From NCBI RefSeq assembly GCF_003086295.3, contig NC_092053.1:89934745-89998744 (forward strand): a DNA stretch of 64,000 bases, written 5' to 3'. This document shows, one piece after another, positions 11,271 to 21,974 of the stretch. This DNA is from Arachis hypogaea (lineage: Eukaryota; Streptophyta; Magnoliopsida; Fabales; Fabaceae). The notes beneath the pieces are model-generated. The model did not search any database, had not been told where the DNA came from, and saw only the letters and a program-made list of their open reading frames with translations. Numbering within the stretch: the stretch's first letter is position 1; each line of letters begins with the position of its first letter. The translations under genes and the position numbers were made by a program.

Positions 11271-12200
11271 ATGAGGGATCAGACACCTGCAAGTGCTAAT
11301 TGTAACCCTCCTAAGAAGGCTTCTCCAACTACCTCTGTAGGAAATAAACCTGCAGCAACTAAGGTTGAGGAATACAAAGCCAAGATGCCTTATCCTCAGA
11401 AACTCCGCCAAGCAGAACAGGATAAACAATTTGCCCGCTTTGCAGACTATCTCAGGACTCTTGAAATAAAGATCCCGTTTGCAGAGGCACTTGAGAAAAT
11501 ACCCTCTTATGCTAAGTTCGTGAAAGAGATCTTAAGTCATAAGAAGGATTGGAGAGAAACTGAAAAAATTTTCCTCATTGAAGAATGCAGTGCGGTCATT
11601 CTGAAAAGCTTACCAGAGAAGCGTAAAGATCCCGGAAGCTTTATGATACCATGCACATTAGAGGGTGCTTGTACCAAGACAGCTCTATGTGACCTTGGGA
11701 CAAGTATTAACCTAATACCTGCATCCACTATCAGAAATCTTGGCTTGACTGAAGAAGTCAAACCAACCCGAATATGCCTCCAACTTGCTGATGGCTCCAT
11801 TAAATATCCATCAGGCATAATTGAGGACATGATTGTCAAGGTTGGGCCATTTGCCTTTCCCACTGACTTTGTAGTGCTGGAAATGGAGGAGCACAAGAGT
11901 GCAACTCTCATTCTAGGAAGACCCTTCCTAGCAACTGGACGAACTCTCATTGATGTACAAAAAGGGGAAGTGACCCTGAGAGTCAATGAGGATGAGTTCA
12001 AGTTAAATGCTGTCAAAGCTATACAGCATCCAAACACATTAAATGATTGCATGAGCGTTGATATTATTGACTCCTTGGTGGAAGAGATCAATATGACTGA
12101 GAGTCTTGAATCAGAGCTAGAGAATATCTTTAAAGATGTTCAGCCTAAACTGGAGGAATCAGAGAAAACGGAAGAACCTCTGAAAACTCCTCAGGAAGAG
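11181..12200 (+). pseudogene. B1 protease domain
   Basis: This is the first half of an open frame running 11181-12647. The aspartic protease core has LCDLGTSINLIP near 11684 (Asp-Leu-Gly at the active-site position), then FPTDFVVLEM and ILGRPFLATGRTLIDV, as in Athila-type proteases. It would cleave the Gag-Pol polyprotein. The frame itself is intact here, but it has lost its connection to gag (see the linker repeat). Confidence 0.85.
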
Positions 12201-13740
12201 GAGAGGCCTCCTAAACCCGAACTCAAACCACTACCACAATCACTGAAATATGCATTTCCGGGAGAGGATGACACTTTTCCTGTGATCATAAGCTCTGCCT
12301 TAGAGCCACAGGAAGAGAAAGCACTACTTCAGGTGTTAAGGACACACAAGATAGCTCCTGGGTGGTCCATAAGTGACCTTAAGGGCATTAGCCCAGCCAG
12401 ATGCATGCACAAGATCCTATTGGAGGATGATGCGAAGGCAGTGGTTCAACCACAGAGGCGGTTAAATCCGGCCATGAAGGAAGTGGTTCAGAAAGAGGTC
12501 ACTAAATTACTAGAGGCTGGGATTATTTATCCTATCTCTGATAGCCCCTGGGTGAGCCCTGTCCAAATCCTCCCAAAGAAGGGAGGTATGACAGTGATTC
12601 ATAATGAAAAAAATGAACTAGTTCCTACAAGAACAGTTTCAGGGTGACATATGTGCATTGACTACAGAAGGCTCAATACGGCCACCAGAAAGGATCATTT
12701 TCCTTTACCATTCATAGACCAGATGCTAGAAAGACTACCAGGTCATGAATACTGCTGCTTTTTGGATGGCTATTCAGGTTATAACCAAATTGCAGTAGAT
12801 CCTCAAGACCAAGAGAAAACAGCATTCACATGTCCATCTGGAGTATTTGCCTATAGAAGGATGCCGTTTGGTCTGTGCAATGCACCTGCAACCTTTCAGA
12901 GATGCATGCTCTCTATCTTCTCTGATATGGTGGAGAAATTTCTGGAAGTCTTCATAGATGACTTCTCAGTATTTGGAGATTCATTCAGCTCCTGTCTTGA
13001 TCATCTAGCACTTGTTCTGAAAAGGTGCCAAGAGACTAACCTGGTTTTAAACTGGGAAAAATGTCACTTTATGGTGACTGAAGGAATTGTCCTTGGGCAT
13101 AAAATTTCGAACAAAGGAATAGAGGTGGATCAAGCTAAGGTAGAGGTAATTGAAAAATTACCACCACCCATCAATGTTAAGGCAATCAGAAGCTTTCTGG
13201 GACTTGCAGGATTCTACAGGAGGTTTATAAAGGATTTTTCAAAAATCGCAAAACCTCTGAGCAATCTGCTAGCTGCTGATACACCATTTGTCTTTGACAC
13301 AAAGTGTTTACAGGCCTTCGAGACTCTGAAGGCTAAACTGGTCATAGCACCTGTCATTTCTGCACCAGACTGGACATTACCATTCGAATTAATGTGTGAT
13401 GCCAGTGACCATGCTATTGGTGCAGTATTAGGACAAAGGCATAACAAGCTTCTGCACGTCATTTACTATGCCATCCGTGTTCTAAATGATGCACAAAAGA
13501 ATTACACAACCACAGAAAAAGAGCTACTTGCAGTGGTTTATGCCATTGACAAGTTTAGATCCTATTTAGTAGGATCAAAAGTGATTGTGTACACTGACCA
13601 TGCTGCTCTTAAATATATACTCACAAAGCAGGATTCAAAACCCAGGCTCATAAGATGGGTGTTGCTTCTGCAAGAGTTTGATATAGAAATAAGAGACAGA
13701 AAAGAGACAGAGAACCAGGTAGCTGATCACCTGGCCCGGA
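12201..13740 (+). pseudogene. B1 reverse transcriptase and RNase H
   Basis: The RT starts with LKYAFPGEDDTFPVIIS. An in-frame TGA at 12645-12647 replaces the Trp codon expected before MCIDYRRLN, and the same frame continues. The catalytic palm motif is FIDD at 12951-12962, the Athila-lineage version of YVDD. The segments [13 protein letters not shown] and [13 protein letters not shown] are intact. RNase H follows with [14 protein letters not shown] and [11 protein letters not shown]. These would convert element RNA to DNA. A single nonsense change breaks the RT, so this copy cannot work. Confidence 0.95.
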
Positions 13741-15107
13741 TAGAACCAATAGTAGGGGCGTCCCTCCCTCCTACTGAGATCTTTGAGACCTTTCTGGATG
13801 AGAAACTCTTTGCCATTCAGGAAGTACCATGGTTTGCAGACATTGCAAACTATAAAGCTGTGAGATTCATACCCAAGGAGTACAGCAGACAGCAAACAAA
13901 AAAATTAATTTCTGATGCAAAGTACTACTTGTGGGATGAGCCATATCTATTTAAGAGAAGTGCAGACGGAGTAATCCGTAGATGTGTACCTAGAGAATAG
14001 GCGCATAAGATCCTATGGCACTGCCATGGATTACAACATGGAGGACATTTCGGAGGTGAGCGAATAGCCACTAAGGTCCTCAAATGTGGCTTCTACTGGC
14101 CTACTCTCTATAGAGATTCCTGAGAGTTTGTGCGTAACTGTGAGAGTTGCTAGAGAGCTGGTAACCTGCCTCATGGTTATGCCATGCCTCAACAAGGGAT
14201 ATTAGAGATTGAGTTATTTGATGTATGGGGTTATTGACTTCATGGGGCCTTTCCCACCATCATACTCAAACACTTACATTCTGGTGGCAGTAGACTATGT
14301 ATCTAAATTGGTAGAGGCAATTGCCACACCCACTAACGATACTAAGATAGTACTGAAGTTCCTCCAGAAGCATATCTTCAGCAGATTTGGTGTTCCTAGA
14401 ATACTAATTAGTGATGGAGGGACTCATTTCTGCAATAAACAGCTTGACTCTGCTCTGATTCGATATGAAATTAACCACAAAGTGGCAACTCTATATCATC
14501 CATAGACAAATGGGCAGGCTGAAGTCTCAAATAGAGAACTAAAACGAATCCTGAATGGACTGTAAGTACCCGTAGAAAGGATTGGGCAAGGAGTCTGGAT
14601 GATGATCTATGGGCATACAGAACTACATTCAAAACTCTTATAGGGACCTCTCCATACCAGCTTGTGTATGAAAAAGCCTGTCACCTGCCCGTGGAACTGG
14701 AACACAAGGCCTACTGGGCAACCAGATTCGTAAACCTTGATGCCAAATTAGCTGGAGAGAAAAGATTACTCCAGTTGAATGAGCTAGAGGAATTCAGACT
14801 CAATGCTTTCGAAAATGCAAAAATTTACAAGGAGAAAGCAAAAAGGTGGCATGACAAGAAATTGTCATACAGAGTCTTTGAGCCAGGTCAGAAGGTTCTG
14901 CTGTTTAACTCTAGGCTCAGATTATTCCCTGGGAAATTAAAATCCCGATGGAGGGGACCATATGTGATTACAAGTGTGTCACTATATGGATATGTAGAGC
15001 TTCAGGATATTGATTCTGACAAAAAGTTCATTGTTAATGGACAGAGAGTAAAGCATTATCTTGAAAGCAATGTTGAGCAAGAATGCTCGAAACTGAGACT
15101 AGATTAA
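13741..15107 (+). pseudogene. B1 integrase pseudogene
   Basis: In-frame stops fall at 13998-14000 (TAG) and two further points near 14119 and 14152, inside the His/Cys zinc-finger region (ILWHCHG to NCESC). A one-base insertion near 14231 shifts the frame before DFMGPFPP, the first catalytic Asp. The core continues with LISDGGTHF (second Asp) and [11 protein letters not shown] (Glu), interrupted by TAG at 14503-14505 and another frameshift near 14560. The last open piece (14664-15107) has [16 protein letters not shown] and the C-terminal domain FEPGQKV...[10 protein letters not shown]. The function would be insertion of the cDNA; this copy is dead. Confidence 0.95.
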
Positions 15108-15147
15108 AGCTCAGTAAAGTCCAGCTAAAGACAATAAAGAAGCGCTT

Positions 15148-15165
15148 GCTGGGAGACAACCCAGC
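15148..15165 (+). promoter_or_regulatory. B1 hairpin H1 after the pol stop
   Basis: Stem GCTGGG/CCCAGC with loop AGACAA, 40 nt after the TAA that ends at 15107. It is preceded by AAGCGCTT, which is itself self-complementary. It is one of six equivalent hairpins in the window, with different paired stems. No function is known to me. Confidence 0.75.
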
Positions 15166-15960
15166 CAGTAGCAAGGTTTATTTATTATTTAAATAATAAT
15201 TATAGGAGTTTAATATAAATTATCTTTAAGGATATTTGTCCAAATGCAGAAGTTTACAGAGTTACAGAAGGATTCAGAGCACAAAGCAGAGAAAAATGGC
15301 TCACTGGTTCGAAAATGCCAGTAAGAGGTATTTTGGGCGTTAAACGCCAGAATGGGTACCATTCTGGGCGTTTAACGCCAGTAAAGATACCTTTTTGGGC
15401 ATTAAACGCTAGAGTTGCAGCATCCTGGGCGTTTAGAAAAACGCTCAGTGATAAAGGATTTCTGGCGTTTAACGCCAGCCAGGGTACCTGGTTGGGCGTT
15501 AAACGCCCAAAATGGCCAACACATGGGCGTTTAACTCCAGAAAAGACAGGGGGAGGTGATTTTGTTTCCACTTCAAATTTTTTCAAACTTTCATGTTTTA
15601 ATTCATAATTTTCTGCATAAACATGTTACAAATTTTCATCACTCACATTCAATTTTCAAAAATTCAATAATCTTCTAAATCCCTTTTCAATTTTCTTTCA
15701 AATCCTTTCCAAATCTTTTTAAAAACTCATTTATCTTCTCAATTCCTTTCCAAATCTCTTCCAACTCATCATATCTTCTTCTAATCCTTAGATGCATCAA
15801 CAAATTTTCAAATTTAACTTCTTTATATCTTTTTCATATTGTTTGAATTTTAAAATCTCATCTTTTTCATATCATGATTCATTTTTTTACCAATCATATC
15901 TTTCTATCATATCTTTTTCAAAATTTTCGAAACCTCACCCTCCACTATTAAATACATGTT
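15166..15960 (+). repeat. B1 palindrome spacer and T-rich leader before ORF2
   Basis: From about 15332 to 15545 there are six or more copies of GGGCGTTTAACGCCAG-type words in both orientations, separated by short unique pieces. A T/C-rich stretch without ORFs follows, up to the C1 insertion at 15960/15961. Confidence 0.85.
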
Positions 15961-18292
15961 TGATGCGCATAAACTAGTTATGCTACGATTTAGGAAATTG
16001 CACGATCGGCAAAATTCCTTCCGGCAAGTGCACCGGTTATCGTCAAGTAAAAACTCACAATAGAGTGAGGTCGAATCCCACAAGGATTGGTTGAGTGAGC
16101 AATTCGGATTAGAAGTGTGTTCTAGTTGAGCGGAATCAAGATTTAGATGAGAATTGCGGAATGTAAAATTGGCGGGAAAAGTAAATGACAAGAAATTGAA
16201 ATGGCGGAATCTTAAATTGCATGAATTAAAGAGCAGAAGCTAAATTGCTGAAATTAAAAGGGAATGGGGGTGATTGCATGAATTGAGTTGCAGAATGTAA
16301 AGAGAAAGTGGAAATCAGAAATGGGGAATTCATTGGGTGTTAGGAGATATTGAGATCTCCGAATCAAAACATGTTTATCTCTTCCTCAACCAATGCGTTC
16401 ATTGAATTTTGCTTGGCAATCTTATATGATTGGATCCCAATCCCTTGGCTCACCAATTCTCTCTAAAAACAAACAAATTCCCAATCCCTTGGTTTAAATG
16501 TTCATAAGAAGAGATGATGCTCGATCACTGATTATACCACACAGTTTCATGAACCACAATTTGGTAGGATTACATGTCACAATATCCATCCAAACCCCAA
16601 TCCAATTCACTGTGAGAAAGCTTCTCTAGCATGAATCCTCCATTCCTTTCCCAAGGTTCCGAAGGATTCCAATTATGGGTAGTTTCTTTCCCAAGACAAC
16701 TACCCAATGGAATTAGATCGAGAAGCTTTCTAACAAAATTCAAGAGAAAAGATTGAAGAAGAAGATAAACTATTATTGATTCATTGAATTACAATAGAGC
16801 TCCCTAACCAAATGAAAGGGGTTTAGTGAGTCATAGCTCTGAATTCAACTACAAAGATATAAAAACTAGCTAAATGAAAAGGTAAAAGTTCCAGTGCCCT
16901 CTCTAACTTAAATTCTATCCTATTTATACACTTTCTATATTGAGCTTCTGTTGTGTTTCTTGGGCTTTGAGGCTTCTCCCTACTTTCCTTTTGCCTTGGG
17001 TTTATGATCCATAATCTTGATGAGGCTGTTGATCCAAATTCTGTAACATTCATTGAGCCAACTTAGTGATAATCAAATAATGACACATGACTCAATAAAT
17101 TGAAATTTCAGACTCATCAATCCTTCAGGCCCAATCCCATAAACCATGATATTCAATTGGGTTTCATACCAGAGTAAGTTTAAGTTAATGTTTGTGCTCA
17201 AATACTAACTTAAACCGCAATATTTTTGGCCCAGAAACCTTTTCCAAGAGTGGCGTTTAAGTTGCAGTTTAAGCTTAAACTGCAGCTTAAACGCCAGACA
17301 CTTCCAGTGATGCCTTTTGTGGAAGCACGTTTAAGCTTCAGTTTAAGGTTAAACTGAAGCTTAAACGTGGAAATGGAAGAAGGCAGCCCTGGAGGGTAAT
17401 ATAGTCGAACACGTTTAAGCTTCAGTTTAAGGTTAAACTGAAGCTTAAACGTGGAAATAGAAAAGGCAGCCCTGGAGGTCGAACACGTTTAAGCTCCAGT
17501 TTAAGGTTAAACTGGAGCTTAAACGTGGAAATGGAAGAAGGCATCCTGGAGGTCGAACACGTTTAAGCTCCAGTTTAAGGTTAAACTGGAGCTTAAACGT
17601 GGAAGCTTAGAAGGTAGCCCTGGAGGTGTCGAACACGTTTAAGCTCCAGTTTAAGGTTAAACTGGAGCTTAAACGTGGAAATGGAGAAAGCAACCCTGGA
17701 GGAGAAACTTGGTCGAACACGTTTAAGCTCCAGTTTAAGGTCAAACTGGAGCTTAAACGTGGAAATGGCTCCCTGGTGCCTTTCCCCTTTCTGGCGTTTA
17801 ACCTCCAGTTTAAGGTTAAACTGGAGGTTAAACGTGGAACTGCCCTCCTTGGTGTCCTTCTCACTTCTGGCGTTTAACCTCCAGTTTAAGGTTAAACTGG
17901 AGGTTAAACTTCAATTCCAGCATTTCTTAGCCTTCCTGATTCTGGCGTTTAAGCTCCAGTTTAGGCTTAAACTGGAACTTAAACTCCACATGTGATATTC
18001 AAGCTTCCTTTATTGATTTTGTTGCTTCCTTGCTTAGCCTCTTCTTCCCTGAAATCATCCAAACAATTGCATCAAAGTCTTGCAAAATTTCATGAGAAAT
18101 CTTCCATTCATAGCATTCAAGTAATATAACTAAAACTCATGGAATTTGCATTAAAATCATACTGTTTGGATGGTTCATTGCTTTGTTATTCATTTAACCA
18201 TTCTTGGTTACTTTAAGCTCAAGAAAATGCATAAAACAACTAAAACTAACAGAAAAATGCTAGTGAAACTAGCCTAAGATGCCTTGGCATCA
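15961..18292 (-). repeat. C1 3' LTR
   Basis: On the plus strand it begins TGATGCGCATAAAC and ends GGCATCA, as TG...CA. The right part is U3 and holds ten long palindromes (17251-17984). A TATA box, TATAAATA on the minus strand, lies at 16921-16928. It differs from the 5' LTR at the few places I could find, for example G/A near 16327 and A/G in CCTACTTTCC near 16980. Confidence 0.95.
17251..17984 (-). repeat. Array of ten long palindromes in U3 of the C1 3' LTR
   Basis: Inverted repeats of 38-46 bp lie at 17251-17296, 17326-17369, 17410-17453, 17484-17527, 17558-17601, 17634-17677, 17718-17761, 17795-17834, 17872-17909 and 17947-17984. Most are perfect, with two central bases (GG) and arms of 18-21 bp. 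The arm sequence varies between copies: CTTCAG in two, CTCCAG in four, CCTCCAG in two. The opposite arm changes to match. The spacers (GGCAGCCCTGGAGGTCGAA type) are also repeated. In the element RNA this forms the 3' untranslated tail. Confidence 0.95.
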
Positions 18293-18330
18293 CAACACCA
18301 AACTTAATACTTGCTTGTCCCTAAGCAAGT
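18293..18330 (-). promoter_or_regulatory. C1 PPT with upstream hairpin H2
   Basis: On the minus strand the order is stem ACTTGCTT, loop AGGGAC, stem AAGCAAGT (18330-18309), then AAGTTTGGTGTTG (18305-18293) directly against the LTR. The PPT word equals that of B1 and B2 although the LTRs are unrelated. The stem differs from theirs but is fully paired. Confidence 0.8.
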
Positions 18331-19380
18331 CCTGAGTTATTTGAGAAGAAAGTATGAAACAGAAAGCAATTACATTGGCTATATTAGCAAGCATTTGAAG
18401 TTCATCAGAAGGGTTTTATGCAGAAAGTTGCAGCATCACTTTTTCATACTTATCAGGTAGAATTATCACTTTTTCATTGCATCCATCAAACACTGCTATG
18501 GCCTCTTGTTATTCTTATGTCCTTGGCACTTTTCTCTTCTTTGTTTTTCTTTTCTTTTTCTTAGAGCTTCTTTGCTCCTTGTTTTCTTAGTGTCATGTGT
18601 TGCACAAGCCTTTGGCATTTTCTTTTTCTTATCAGTGCACTACACATATCCACTTTAGGCATTTTGGTTCACATTTCTTCTTGAGACATTGGTGCCCAGC
18701 ACCTCTTTGTGTGACTAAATGTTTTGTATTTAGGTTGCTCTTGATAATGGACTTTTGGTTGATAATCCCGGGTTAGTTAACCCAAGTTACCAAGTGTTGA
18801 AACACTCCTCAGAACCTATTCATCCAAGCATATCCTTAATACATAAACACCACAGGCATTTGTCTCAGAAGTTCAAACCATTGGTGCCTAGCTTATTTTC
18901 TCAATTTTTTTGCTTTTTGGTTGCCCTTTTTCAGTGGCTTTTTCTTCTTCTTTTTCTTTCTTTTTCATGGCCAAAGACATTTATTCATCAAGATCCATAG
19001 ACAGTTTTCAATTTCTATACAAAAAAATGATAATTCTACACTCTATTTCCAGTGATCTGACTTAAACAATCAAGCATGCATACCACCACTTAATTCTACT
19101 TGATTTGTCACTAATTTAGCCAAGTTACTTTTGTTCAAACTTTTCTTTTATTTTTGGAAACAGAACAAGCATGGCAAGCACTTGTTTAAGAAGGTGAAGT
19201 TATATCCAAACATCTAGGCATTCACTTTATTCAAAGCAATAAACAGACACTCATACTAAAAAAAAACTCCACATAACACTTAAATGACTTGTGATGAAAG
19301 AAAGCTCATAAAGACAATTCACCAATTATCATTTGATTATTAAGGAACGAGACCACCTCTTATTTATTGCTTGGTTCTTC
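18331..19380 (-). other. C1 3' untranslated region
   Basis: Between ORF2 and the PPT there is A/T-rich sequence with T-rich tracts on the plus strand and no credible ORF. I see no other motif in it. Confidence 0.7.
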
Positions 19381-20889
19381 TTAATTCTTGGGATCCTGCT
19401 TCTTCTTGCTTCCTGCCTCTTTTTGACTACTTGTGCTTCCTTTGTCTTTTCTTATGAGCTTTTTCCAGAATCCAGCCTTTTTCATTGTTTCTTCCACTCC
19501 TTTTTCAAGGATCATTGCCTTGTTTATTTCTCCTTCTTTCCTCCCTTTGAAATACTCATCAAAAGCTGGGAATGCTGGGTCCATCTTGTGTAGATGTTCC
19601 CCTATGTAGTTAAGCTTGATTTGCGAACTGATGTTGTAATCAGCTTGGACTGAGTATCTTGCATTCTGTAAAGTGGTGGCTTCCTTGATTGCCAAGACAT
19701 TGGCATCTTGGTGTTGGCATATGTGGCTGAAGGATTCCTGTAAATGTAAATTCTGTTCCCTTTGCAGATCCAAGAATCTTGATTCAAAGTTCCTTTGCAT
19801 ATCCATCATTTTTAGGTGAAAGTCCTCTTGTCTCTCCTGAGACCTCATGTATTGTTGAGACATTCCTTCCATGATTTCCTGCATTCTGCTCATATCCATG
19901 GGGTCTCTAGGAGTTCGTTGTCTTCTTTCTGGAATTGCTTGCTCTTCTTGCTCTTCTTCTCTATCTTCTCCTTCCTGTCCTTCTTGTTCAGCTTCTTGCT
20001 CTTCTTCCGCTTGTTGCCCTTCTTCATTTCTTCTTTTTGTATGTCTTGGAGGAGTTGGGCCAAGAGTCATTCTGTACGCAGTTATGGCCAATCCAGGATA
20101 TAGCCAATTAGGTCTTTCATCTTCAAGTGGTACTTGGGCATCGATGCATAGTCTAATGATGGTGCTAGGGAAGTGGAGCCAGGATTCAGGGTCACTTTTC
20201 TCACTAAACTCTTGTATCTGTTCAGCAATGAGTTTATGAACTTTGATTTCCCCTCCCACCATAATGCAATGTAGCAAGATGGCTCTTTTAGGGACTATTT
20301 CTGAAGAGTTTGCAGTGGGTAGGATGGATCTCCTAACTATTGCATACCACCCTTTAGCTTCCGGTGTTAGGTCTCCCCTTCTCAAAACTCTTGGAGCCCC
20401 TCTTGTTTTTCTCACCCATTCAGCTCTGATGGCACAAAGGTCTTCAGCAATAGTTGTATAGTCAGGTTCTCCTATCATCCTTTCCTCATAACTTGCTTGG
20501 CTGAAATGTATGTTTTTCAGGCCAAGAGTTTTCATGATTGCCTTGGGGCTGAAGTCAACTTCCACCCCTCTCACATAGCTTTTGTATGTGGGTTTCTTGG
20601 TTGAGTCTTCCCTCACTGCATTTGCATAGAACTCCTTCACCAAGTTGATGTTGATTTTAGTGATTGGCTTAGTCAGGAGCTCCCACTTCCTCTTTTTGAT
20701 CTTCTCCCAAACACCTGGGAACTCATCCTTTTCAAGGTCAAAGGGAACCTCAGCTAGTACCCTTTTTGGTCTCATCCATTCGGCTTGAATCTCATGGAAA
20801 ACTGATTTGTATCTCCTTGCATCGAATTCCCTGCTCTCCTCCATTGGTTGCTTGTCTTTTCTTCTTTTGTGGCTAGATGAGGCTGCCAT
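19381..20889 (-). CDS. C1 ORF2: putative plant transposon protein (env position)
   Basis: An intact 502-codon ORF starts with MAASSSHKRRKDKQP. It has a basic N-terminus, a globular region (residues ~20-260) with VKEFYANAV, YVRGVEVDFSP, EAKGWYAIVRRSILP and RAILLHCIMVG, then a Glu/Gln-rich acidic stretch (~285-335), a Met/Gln-rich coiled-coil segment, and a basic Lys-rich tail. The same layout occurs in the B1, B2, B3 and A1 ORF2 copies. It matches what databases call a putative plant transposon protein, found where Athila elements carry their second ORF. The biochemical function is unknown. I see no convincing signal peptide or membrane segment, so it does not look like a true envelope protein. 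Confidence 0.85.
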   Translation of the reverse strand: MAASSSHKRRKDKQPMEESREFDARRYKSVFHEIQAEWMRPKRVLAEVPFDLEKDEFPGVWEKIKKRKWELLTKPITKININLVKEFYANAVREDSTKKPTYKSYVRGVEVDFSPKAIMKTLGLKNIHFSQASYEERMIGEPDYTTIAEDLCAIRAEWVRKTRGAPRVLRRGDLTPEAKGWYAIVRRSILPTANSSEIVPKRAILLHCIMVGGEIKVHKLIAEQIQEFSEKSDPESWLHFPSTIIRLCIDAQVPLEDERPNWLYPGLAITAYRMTLGPTPPRHTKRRNEEGQQAEEEQEAEQEGQEGEDREEEQEEQAIPERRQRTPRDPMDMSRMQEIMEGMSQQYMRSQERQEDFHLKMMDMQRNFESRFLDLQREQNLHLQESFSHICQHQDANVLAIKEATTLQNARYSVQADYNISSQIKLNYIGEHLHKMDPAFPAFDEYFKGRKEGEINKAMILEKGVEETMKKAGFWKKLIRKDKGSTSSQKEAGSKKKQDPKN

Positions 20890-21974
20890 TGGTTCTTTGG
20901 TTTTGGTAAGTTACAAGCTAAAGTTGACAAGGTGAAACAAGAAGTGTTGTTGGAAATGTGGTGAGGTTGTTTTCGGCAAGAGATAGTTATGCTATGATGA
21001 AGGAAAATGTGCATGAAGGAGAATTGGTGGTGTGGAACTCGTTCCCCAAGTGGTTCTTTATAGTGCCCATAAGTGAAAAATGGACGGCTAGGGTGGTTTG
21101 TGAAGGGTGGCTTGATGGTAAATATATGAATTAGGGAGAAGGACGAATTGCTTTTCATTTTCTTGGAAGTATTCTGGGTGCATTAAGTTGTACATGTAGC
21201 TATCTTTTCTTGCAGAACTTCCTTTTCCCATGTGTTAGTTTCAAAGACTTGTGAACTTTTCTTTTTGACCAAGCACCGTACCTCCCTTTGTCTTTTTCCT
21301 CCATTTTTGTCTTTTCTTTTGTACCTGCACAAACAAACAAGTTTGCTATCATTTTTCGGTCCATGTGAATGATGAATAGTACTTGCACATGTAAATCAAT
21401 GATTGACTTCATGAGCTTATAGCCGTGACTTTTGTATGTATGTACACTTATTATTGGACACCAAACTTAGTGTTTGGTAAAGTCTCCTGATGACATGAAA
21501 TCCATATTGGTTGTCCTTAATGAATGTGCATAATTCTAATAAATCATAGTCACTTTGGCTCTTTGATTCTAAACAAATTTACTACCCTAAGTAATTGAAA
21601 CCAAAAACATGCGAATGGTCTACTTGTCATGAATTTCGAAATCCAGAGGAACTTCTTGCTTTTCATGAACCGTGTTCACGGAGGAACACCAAACTTAATG
21701 TTTGGTTGTGCTCTTTGCATGAAAAATTGAATGCATTTTGAATAAAGTTTGGGGTGCCTTCAGGCACACCAAACTTAGAGACAAATTGTATTTTATATGC
21801 AATGTTTAGTGCACTCTTTCAGCAGTTGTCCTGAGGATTCAAGTTCATGCATAAGAAACCATGCTTTATTAGATGCAAAACAAAACAAAACAAAAAAGAG
21901 TAAGGATATTAAAAACATGGGTTGCCTCCCATGAAGCGCTTCTTTAACGTCACTAGCTTGACGGTTGTCCCTTG
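20890..21974 (-). other. C1 spacer between gag-protease and ORF2
   Basis: There is no credible ORF. On the minus strand it carries hairpin H1 near its start and three copies of AAGTTTGGTGT (plus coordinates 21458-21468, 21686-21696, 21766-21776). Two of these are followed by a matching half, so they read as CCAAACTTA...TGTTTGG. Confidence 0.75.
21916..21933 (-). promoter_or_regulatory. C1 hairpin H1 after the gag-protease stop
   Basis: On the minus strand: stem CATGGG/CCCATG with loop AGGCAA, 41 nt after the stop codon at 21975. AAGCGCTT precedes it. A second small hairpin, GTCAAGCTAGTGAC, lies just upstream. Confidence 0.75.

Noticed and set aside
16823..17053. 76-codon ORF on the minus strand, repeated at 25929-26159
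   Set aside because: It lies inside the LTR near the TATA box and has no recognised motif; present twice only because the LTR is duplicated.
17251..17984. CRISPR-like array (regular repeats and spacers)
   Set aside because: Units are inverted repeats with repeated spacers inside a plant LTR; no cas genes, and the setting is eukaryotic.
17607..17995. ORFs with repeated KLELK or SLTLNW words, also at 26713-27101
   Set aside because: They are translations of the palindrome array in both strands of the C1 LTRs, not genes.
19816..20461. Plus-strand ORFs of 72-122 codons rich in Ser/Phe
   Set aside because: They are antisense shadows of C1 ORF2, which has conserved protein motifs.
19381..20889. 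True envelope gene suggested by the env position of ORF2
   Set aside because: No signal peptide, transmembrane helix or fusion-type segment is visible; the protein is basic at both ends and coiled-coil rich.
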